This document shows positions 1-5,700 of a DNA stretch of 6,318 nt, piece after piece. The position numbers and the translations under genes are program-made. Below the pieces are notes generated by a model that was not told the origin of the DNA, did not search any database, and saw only the letters and a program-made list of their open reading frames with translations. The stretch spans positions 1 to 6,318 of the forward strand of contig DASXAA010000083.1 in assembly GCA_036407035.1 (NCBI GenBank), in the 5' to 3' direction. Source of the DNA: JACVRW01 sp036407035. Lineage in GTDB: Bacteria; Actinomycetota; Thermoleophilia; Solirubrobacterales; Thermoleophilaceae. Numbering within the stretch: the first letter of the stretch is position 1; each line of letters opens with the position of its first letter.

Positions 1-2
1 CG

Positions 3-1229
3 CGCGCGTACCCGGAGGCGATGGCGACCGTGCCGGCCCGCCGTTCGATCATGAGCGGGCGGCGGATCTTCCCCTTCCGCCACTACCGCCGCCGCCCCGA
101 CCTGAACAGCACGCCCGGCTGGGAGCCGATCGCCGACCTCGCGAACACGTTCCCGGCGGTCCTGCGCCGCTCCGGCTACTGGACCGCCTACGTGACCGAC
201 AACCCCTTCCTCGGCTTCACGCGCTCCTTCCACGGGTTTCGCACCACCTTCGACCGCTTCGAGAAGGTCCGCGGGCAGGTGTGGACGGGGACGGCGCCGG
301 CGCCGGTGTCGGAGGAGACCCTTCACCACTGGCTGCCGCCGGACGTCCGCACGCCGTACGCGTTGAAGCGGGTGGGGAACTACCTCGGCAGCACGGGGAA
401 CGGCCTGGACGAGACGCAGTCGTGCGCCGCCCGCACCTACACGGCCGCCGCCCGGATGCTCGACGAGGCGCGCATGCACGAGCCGTTCGCGCTCGTGGTC
501 GACTCCTACGACCCGCACGAGCCGTGGACCCCCGCGCGCAGGTACCTGGACCTCTACGGCGACCCGGCCTACCAGGGCGCCGAGCCGGCGACCGCGCGGT
601 ACATGCGCACGCGCGACTACACGAGCGAGCGACTGGTGCGCCGGATGCGCCAGGTCTACTCGGCCGAGGTGACCCAGACCGACCACTGGCTCGGCGTGTT
701 CCTCGAGCGCTTCCACGCCCTCGGCCTCGACCAGAGCACGGTGATCCTGCTGCTGAGCGACCACGGCTTCCTGCTGGGCGAGTACGGCTGGACGGGCAAG
801 ATCGCGTCGATGCTCCACCCGGAGCTGATCCACGTGCCGTTCGTGATCGTCGACCCGGCGCGCCGCCGGGCGGGCCAGTCGAGCAGCTACTTCGCCTCGA
901 CCCACGACGTCGGCCCCACGCTCCTGTCGATGGCCGGCGTGCTGGCCCCGGAGACGATGCAGGGCGTGGACCTGTCGCCGCTGTTGGCCGGCGGGCGTCC
1001 ACCGCGGCGGCGCTACGCGTACGGCGGCTACGCGAACGACTTCTACGTGCGCACGGACCGCTGGGCGATGATGTCCGACAACCGCCCGCTCGGACGCAAG
1101 CTGTTCGACCTCCACCGCGACCCGCACGAGCGCCGCAACGTCGCCCGCGAGCACGAGCACCTGCTCGACGAGCTGTACCACGTGGTCGTCGAGCGCACCG
1201 GGGGGCGGCTGCCGTTCTACAGGGACTGA
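3..1229 (+). CDS. Sulfatase-like hydrolase (alkaline phosphatase superfamily), 5'-truncated by window edge
   Basis: The reading frame is open from the first bases, so the true start lies outside. The ATG at 21 is an internal Met inside the conserved nucleophile motif (RAYPEAMATVPARRSIMSGRR) and should not be taken as the start. About 408 residues are present; the N-terminal strand with the first metal-binding Asp residues, some 50 residues by family comparison, is missing. Counting that Met as 1, visible motifs are TVPAR at 3-7 (equivalent to sulfatase CxPSR), DSYDPHEPW at 161-169, the metal-binding SDHG at 246-249, GWTGK with the conserved Lys at 260, the DVGPTLL segment at 296-302, and a C-terminal LFDLHRDPHERRNVA block at 361-375, which is the usual family ending. 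Family members hydrolyse sulfate or phosphate esters with a divalent metal. Thr occupies the nucleophile position, so formylglycine formation is not expected and a phospho- or other ester substrate is possible. Family assignment is confident; the substrate is unknown. Confidence 0.9.
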   Translation, partial: RAYPEAMATVPARRSIMSGRRIFPFRHYRRRPDLNSTPGWEPIADLANTFPAVLRRSGYWTAYVTDNPFLGFTRSFHGFRTTFDRFEKVRGQVWTGTAPAPVSEETLHHWLPPDVRTPYALKRVGNYLGSTGNGLDETQSCAARTYTAAARMLDEARMHEPFALVVDSYDPHEPWTPARRYLDLYGDPAYQGAEPATARYMRTRDYTSERLVRRMRQVYSAEVTQTDHWLGVFLERFHALGLDQSTVILLLSDHGFLLGEYGWTGKIASMLHPELIHVPFVIVDPARRRAGQSSSYFASTHDVGPTLLSMAGVLAPETMQGVDLSPLLAGGRPPRRRYAYGGYANDFYVRTDRWAMMSDNRPLGRKLFDLHRDPHERRNVAREHEHLLDELYHVVVERTGGRLPFYRD

Positions 1230-1236
1230 CCGTCGC

Positions 1237-1264
1237 TTGACACGAGCCCGGCGCGCGGCATGAT
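1237..1264 (+). promoter_or_regulatory. Predicted sigma70-type promoter for the ACT-domain gene
   Basis: A perfect -35 hexamer TTGACA (1237-1242) is followed after 16 bases by CATGAT (1259-1264), which matches four of six bases of the TATAAT consensus. It lies 8 bases after the sulfatase stop codon and would start transcription near 1271, leaving a leader of about 30 bases before the GTG start. A perfect TTGACA is uncommon in sequence this GC-rich, which supports the call. It implies the ACT gene can be expressed independently of the upstream sulfatase gene. No transcription start data are available. Confidence 0.6.
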
Positions 1265-1271
1265 GCGCGCG
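1252..1271. repeat. Imperfect inverted repeat over the -10 region
   Basis: The -10 hexamer sits in the odd palindrome GCATGATGC (1258-1266). This is extended by CGCGC (1252-1256) on the left and GCGCG (1267-1271) on the right, with one unpaired G at 1257. Nine bases per arm therefore match around a central G. The position over the -10 and predicted start site would suit a repressor operator. However, the outer arms are simple CG alternation that arises easily in this genome, so the regulatory reading is tentative. Confidence 0.25.
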
Positions 1272-1284
1272 GAACCCGCGGAAG

Positions 1285-1292
1285 GGAAGGAG
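1285..1292 (+). promoter_or_regulatory. Ribosome-binding site of the ACT-domain gene
   Basis: The purine run GGAAGGAG (1285-1292) is a strong Shine-Dalgarno sequence, separated by 8 bases from the GTG at 1301. It fixes the GTG as the start of the ACT-domain protein. Confidence 0.75.
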
Positions 1293-1300
1293 CCCGCGCC

Positions 1301-1711
1301 GTGCACGACCTGACCGTCTTCACCGAGAACCGCCCGGGCGCGCTGGCCGACCTGGGCGAGGCGACCGGCTCCGCGGGCATCAACATCGAGGGCATCTGCG
1401 GCATGCCGTTCGAGAACACCGGCGTGTTCCACATCCTCGTGAGCGATCCGGCGCCCGCGCGCGAGGCGCTCGAGAAGGCCGGGATCAGGGTCGGCGGCCA
1501 CCGCGAGGTGCTGCTGCTGAGGCGCGGCGTGGACATCGTGGACCAGCCCGGCGCCGCCGGAGTCGTGGCGCGCGCGATGGCGGACGCGGGCGTGAACGTC
1601 GAGCTGATCTACGTGACCCTGAGCGGCGACGTGGTCGTCGGCGTGGACGACCTCGACAAGGCGCGCGAGGCCCAGAAGCGCGCCGGCGTCCCGGCGGCGC
1701 TCGCGTATTAG
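1301..1711 (+). CDS. Tandem ACT-domain protein, probable small amino-acid-binding regulator
   Basis: A complete 136-residue protein starts at GTG, supported by a well-placed Shine-Dalgarno site and a promoter 37 bases further upstream. The first ACT repeat begins at the very N-terminus: strand LTVFTE (4-9), the turn RPGAL (11-15) typical of ACT ligand sites, a helix, then GINIEGI (26-32) and VFHILVSD (42-49). A second, more degenerate ACT-like repeat covers about 71-136, with PGAAGVVARAMADAG (83-97), VNVELIYVT (99-107) and DVVVGVDD (110-117). There is no catalytic domain, signal peptide or membrane segment, so it is a soluble stand-alone ACT protein. ACT domains usually bind amino acids and control metabolic enzymes or transport. 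Which ligand or partner applies here cannot be seen. The gene lies downstream of the sulfatase on the same strand but probably has its own transcript, and it converges on the SDR gene. Confident on fold, low on role. Confidence 0.88.
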   Translation: MHDLTVFTENRPGALADLGEATGSAGINIEGICGMPFENTGVFHILVSDPAPAREALEKAGIRVGGHREVLLLRRGVDIVDQPGAAGVVARAMADAGVNVELIYVTLSGDVVVGVDDLDKAREAQKRAGVPAALAY

Positions 1712-1726
1712 CGTCCTGAGTCGCTA
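1709..1726. other. Convergent gene junction with a short dyad; no convincing terminator
   Basis: The ACT gene ends at 1711 and the oppositely read SDR gene ends at 1724, leaving 12 bases between them. Both stops are TAG, and each forms the outer part of a perfect 5-base inverted repeat, TAGCG (1709-1713) and CGCTA (1722-1726), with an 8-base loop. The stem is short and no T-run follows on either strand. It is therefore a weak candidate for a shared bidirectional terminator, and termination may instead be factor-dependent or lie inside the opposing gene. Confidence 0.3.
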
Positions 1727-2692
1727 GATCGCGAGCTCCGCCAGCCCCTCGTCGCGCGTCTTCACCGGCCGGTAGCCGAGCTCGCCCTCGGCGCGCGAGA
1801 TGTCGATCGTGCACTCGAGCGACGAGACCCAGACCGCGAAGCGCGTGATCGGCGGCGAGCCCGGGCGCTTCAGCACCCGCCAGAGCCACTCCGCCGCGAC
1901 CGCGCCAGCGTTCGCGGCGCCTGCCGGCGCGGACTTGTCCGGTGGCGCCACCCCCTGGGTCTCGAGCAGCTTCGACACGAACTCGCGGAACACGACCGCC
2001 CCGCCGTCGGTGACGAAGTACACGCCGCCGGGCGGCGCCTTCGTCGCGCCGAGCCAGAGCCCCTCGACCGTGTTGTCCACGTGGGTCGTCGCCGTCAGGT
2101 GGCCGCCGCCGCCGACCCAGCGGAAGCGCCCGGCGCGCACCATCTGCACGAGCGCGGGGAGCAGGGTGGTGTCGCCCCGGCCCCACACGAACCGCGGCCG
2201 GATCACCACGGTCTCGAGGCCGTCGCCGTTCGCGTCGCGCACGCGCTGCTCGGCCTTCGCCTTCGTGGCCGGGTAGAGCGACGGCGAGTCGGGCCGCAGC
2301 GGGGCGTCCTCGTTCACGTTCACGAGCGGCTGCCCGACCATCAGCGCCGCCTCGGTGCCCACGTGCACGACCCGGCGGGCGCCGGCGTCCCTCGCGGCGG
2401 CCAGCACGTTCTCGGTGCCGCCGACGTTGATCCGCTCGAAGTCGGCGGGGTCGCCCCAGTCCTCGACCTTGGCGGCGGCGTGAAAGACCACGTCGGCGCC
2501 CTCGGCGCCGCCGCGCAGGGCGTCACGGTCCTCGAGATCGCCGGACACCGGCTCGGCGCCGGCCTCGCGGACGAGGCCCGCCGCGGCGTCGGAGCGCGCG
2601 AGCGCGCGCACGTCCCAGCCCTCGGAGCGGAGGCGCCGGAGCAGCGCCTGACCGATGAAGCCGGAGCCGCCGGTGACGAACGCCGCGGGCAC
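1724..2692 (-). CDS. NAD(P)-dependent epimerase/dehydratase (extended SDR, 3-beta-HSD-like)
   Basis: A 322-residue protein with an N-terminal Rossmann fold. TGGSGFIG at 7-14 is the extended-SDR GxxGxxG nucleotide-binding motif, GDLED at 51-55 is the acidic patch after strand 3, HAAA is at 71-74, and YPATK at 140-144 supplies the catalytic Tyr140 and Lys144, with Thr113 near the usual catalytic Ser/Thr position. RPRFVWGRGD (165-174) and HVDNTVEGLWLG (204-215) are typical of the 3-beta-hydroxysteroid dehydrogenase/dihydroflavonol reductase branch. The C-terminal segment ending LGYRPVKTRDEGLAEL closes the substrate domain. GTG at 2692 is chosen because the Rossmann strand begins at once and a GGAG lies upstream. 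The frame stays open to 3007, but that extension overlaps gltB and reads as low-complexity Arg/Ala/Gly. It follows gltB by 11 bases and is probably co-transcribed. The substrate (nucleotide sugar, sterol-like or other) cannot be assigned; the family match is strong. Confidence 0.9.
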   Translation of the reverse strand: MPAAFVTGGSGFIGQALLRRLRSEGWDVRALARSDAAAGLVREAGAEPVSGDLEDRDALRGGAEGADVVFHAAAKVEDWGDPADFERINVGGTENVLAAARDAGARRVVHVGTEAALMVGQPLVNVNEDAPLRPDSPSLYPATKAKAEQRVRDANGDGLETVVIRPRFVWGRGDTTLLPALVQMVRAGRFRWVGGGGHLTATTHVDNTVEGLWLGATKAPPGGVYFVTDGGAVVFREFVSKLLETQGVAPPDKSAPAGAANAGAVAAEWLWRVLKRPGSPPITRFAVWVSSLECTIDISRAEGELGYRPVKTRDEGLAELAI

Positions 2693-2696
2693 GGCG

Positions 2697-2710
2697 GGAG
2701 ACCCTACTCC
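2697..2710 (-). promoter_or_regulatory. Ribosome-binding region of the SDR gene, overlapping the end of gltB
   Basis: Read on the minus strand, GGAG (2710-2707) is the last sense codon of gltB plus one base. It runs straight into the TAG stop (2706-2704) and a further GGT. GGAG ends 14 bases before the GTG at 2692, somewhat long; the GGG at 2704-2702 is closer. The arrangement suggests ribosomes terminating on gltB re-initiate on the SDR gene, meaning translational coupling. Confidence 0.45.
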
Positions 2711-5700
2711 GTCGACACCGACGGGTCCGTCTGCTCCGACTCCGGCACGGACATCACGAAGTGCGCGGCGGGCTCGGCGGCCAGCGCGAGGATCCGCTCC
2801 GCCTCCGCGTCCTGGCCGGTGGCGCGCAGCTCGTCTGCGTAGAGGCCGAGCAGCTCCTGCACGTCGAGCACGCCCTCGGCGTCCAGGTCCTCGAGCGAGA
2901 CCTTCGCCCCCTTGCCCCTGCGCCGCTCGAGCGCCTCGCGGGTCAGCTTCCACTCCTCGTTCACACGCAGGTACACGCGGCCGCCGGTCTGCCCGGCGCA
3001 GAACCACGGCCCGGGGTCGCCCAGCACCACCGCCCGGCCGGCGGTCATGTACTCGAACGCGAACCCCTTGACGTTCGCGCGGTCGGCCACGCAGCCGAGC
3101 GAGTCGTCGAGCGGCCGCTCGGGCTCGCCGCCGATCACCACGTCGGCGCCCGACAGCCGGATGCAGAAGCGCGAGTCCGCGTTCCCCTGCACGAACAGGC
3201 GGCCGCGCTGCGCGCCGTAGGCGAACGACTTGCCGACCGATCCGTTCACCCGCCGTCCGGCTCGGTTCAGCCCCTTCATGACAGCGACCTTGCCGCCGTA
3301 CATCGTCTTCGCCACGCCGTCCTGCGCGCCGCCCTCCACCGTGATGTCCACGCCGAAGACGTTGAACGCACCCAGGCCCTGGCCGCCCACGGAGCCGTCG
3401 CCCAGTGACAGGCGCGCGACCGCGGCGCCGCCTCCCGGCGGCGCGCCGTCGTAGATGCGCGCGCGCGAGAGCTCGCCGGCCAGGTCGGTGCCGAGCACGC
3501 GGTCCTCGGCGTCGATCCTGCGGTCGTCGAGCACGGCGACGGCCGCGGGTCCCGGCGCCACTGCCGCCCGGTCCGACCCGGCGCTGCGCATCATCCGGAT
3601 CGGGCGCGCCGCGATCAGCCCGGCGGCCTCGCGCTCGTCGGCGGGCTGGGGCAGGTCGAGCGGCTCGAGGTCGAGCATCTCGTCGAGCGGCTCGATCAGC
3701 TCCCGCAGGTCCACCGAGCCCGCGCCGCGCGCCTGCACGAGCAGTTCGCTGCGGCCCACGAGGTCCTGGGCGCGCTCGAACCCGAGCGAGGCGGTGAGCG
3801 CCCGCACCTCCTCGCCCATCGCCTCGAAGAAGCGGGCGCAGCTCGCGGCGGCCGGCTCGAACACCTGTGGCGTGAACTTCTTGAGCCCCTTGAGCTGCGC
3901 CTCCTCCTCGGTCTCGATCTGGGTGGCGATGCCCACGTGACAGGTGTCCAGCTGGCAGCCGCGGCAGATCGTGCAGCCGAGCGAGACCATCGCGAGCGTG
4001 CCGAACCCCACGCGATTCGCGCCGAGGCAGTGCAGCTTCACTATGTCGTGGGCGTGGCGGTAGCCGCCGTCGGCCCAGACCTCCACCCGGTTGCGCACGC
4101 CCGCCTCCATCAGCGCCAGGTGCACGGCGCGCGTGCCGATGTCGGACGGCAGCCCGGTGTGGCGCAGGGCGTGGGAGCGCGCCGCGCCGGTGCCGCCCTC
4201 GAACCCCGACAGCGTGATGATGTCCGCGCCCGCCTTGGCGATCCCCACGCCGATCGTGCCGATGTTCGGCACCACCGGCACCTTCACCGACACGCGCACG
4301 TCGGGGTTCGCGGTCTTCAGCTCATCGATCAGCTCGGCGAGGTCCTCGATCGAGTAGAGGTCGTGGTTGTTCGAGGGCGAGATCAGGTCGGTGCCGGCGG
4401 TGGCGTTGCGCGCCTCGGCCACCTTGGCGGTCACCTTCTTCGCCGGCAGGTGGCCGCCCTCGCCGGGCTTGGCGCCCTGGCCGATCTTGATCTCCACCAG
4501 GTAGGACGAGTTGATCATCTCGCTGGTCACGCCGAACCGGCCCGAGGCGACCTGCTGCCCGCGCCACAAGCGGTACCTGCCGTACATGTCCTGGATCTCG
4601 CCGCCCTCCCCGTTCATCGCGACGATGTTGATGCGCTTGGCCGCCTCGGCGTAGGCGCGGTAGGCGACCTCGCCCTGCGAGCCGAAGCTCATCGACGAGA
4701 TCACGATCGGGTAGGAGTGCAGGCCGACGGAGGCGTCAGCGCTCGCCACGGGCGGCCGGTCGGAGCGCAGGTCGAGGATGTGCCGCAGCGAGACCGGGTG
4801 CTCGAGCTCGAGCTCGCGCACCTTGCGCGAGTAGTCCTCGTAGGCCCCCGACCCGTTCGCGGCGGCCACGGCGGCCTTGTAGACCTTCGGGTAGAAGCGG
4901 AACGTCTTGCCGGGCTTCGACTCCTCGTCGCCCGCGAGCACGCGCGTGCGGGCGTCGCCGTCGGCGTCGAGGGCGGCGAAGCCGGTGCCGCCGGCGGCCG
5001 AGCCGAAGTAGGCGGGCGTGTCGAAGATGGCACTCATCTCGGGGTCGAGGCCGATCGACGAGAACAGGCGCGCGTAGCCGCGCACCTCGTGGATCCCGAT
5101 CGTGGAGATCACCTTCTCGATCCCCTTGCGGAGCGCGGTCGCGAGCCCGCTGATGTCGCTGCGGTAGTCGTCCAGCAGCGCGACCTCGACCATCGTGTAC
5201 GGGCACACGCCGTCGGCGCCGAGCCCGAGCGCCACGACGACGTCGTGCACGTTGCGGAGCGCCGCCGAGCGCAGCACGATCGCGCAGCGACGGCGCAGGT
5301 TCGTCTCGCCGGGCGGGACGAAGTGCTCGCGCAGGGCGATGTCCACGGCCGCCAGCGCCAGGTGCGGGTCGAGGTAGCGGCGGTCGCCCTCGTAGGCGGT
5401 CCGGTCGGACAGGATCACGAGCTCGGCGCCGCCGCGCACGCCGGTGGCCGCCTCCTGCTTCAGGCGCTCGATCGCCCCGCGCGTGTCCTCCGACTCGAGG
5501 CAGGAGAGGTCGAGCACCCTGGAGCGCCCGCGGAACTCCTCCCACAGGTCCTCGAGCAGGTACGTCTTGTGCTCGCGCGCCACGAAGCGGTAGACGGAGT
5601 CGCCCAGCGGGGCGAGCCCGTCGTGGCCGCCGAGGATGACCGGGAAGGCGGTCTCGAGGGTGGTGCGCGTCGCGGGGATCTCGCCCAGCTCCGGCCGGGC

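Noticed and set aside
281..1240. Second plus-strand open frame inside the sulfatase gene
   Set aside because: It is Arg/Ala/Pro/Gly-rich and shifted against the frame carrying the sulfatase motifs; no independent evidence of coding.
217..1536. Long minus-strand open frame (439 codons) opposite the sulfatase and ACT genes
   Set aside because: Its translation is low-complexity Arg/Ala/Gly/Ser/Pro with no motif, and it spans two well-supported plus-strand genes. It is an expected by-product of high GC content.
2081..2842. Plus-strand frame of 253 codons opposite the SDR gene and gltB end
   Set aside because: No recognised motif, and both underlying minus-strand genes have clear family signatures.
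2693..3007. N-terminal extension of the SDR frame to an upstream start at 3007
   Set aside because: The extra 105 codons overlap gltB in another frame and have shadow composition. The Rossmann motif begins directly after GTG 2692.
3655..3710. Imperfect repeat with two EPLD units in the FMN to GXGXG linker of GltB
   Set aside because: Acidic Leu-rich linker with repeated preferred codons; too short and imperfect to call a repeat element.
4801..4816. Short CTCGAG-type tandem repeat
   Set aside because: It encodes the Glu-Leu-Glu-Leu stretch of the central/FMN linker with the preferred GAG and CTC codons; codon bias explains it.
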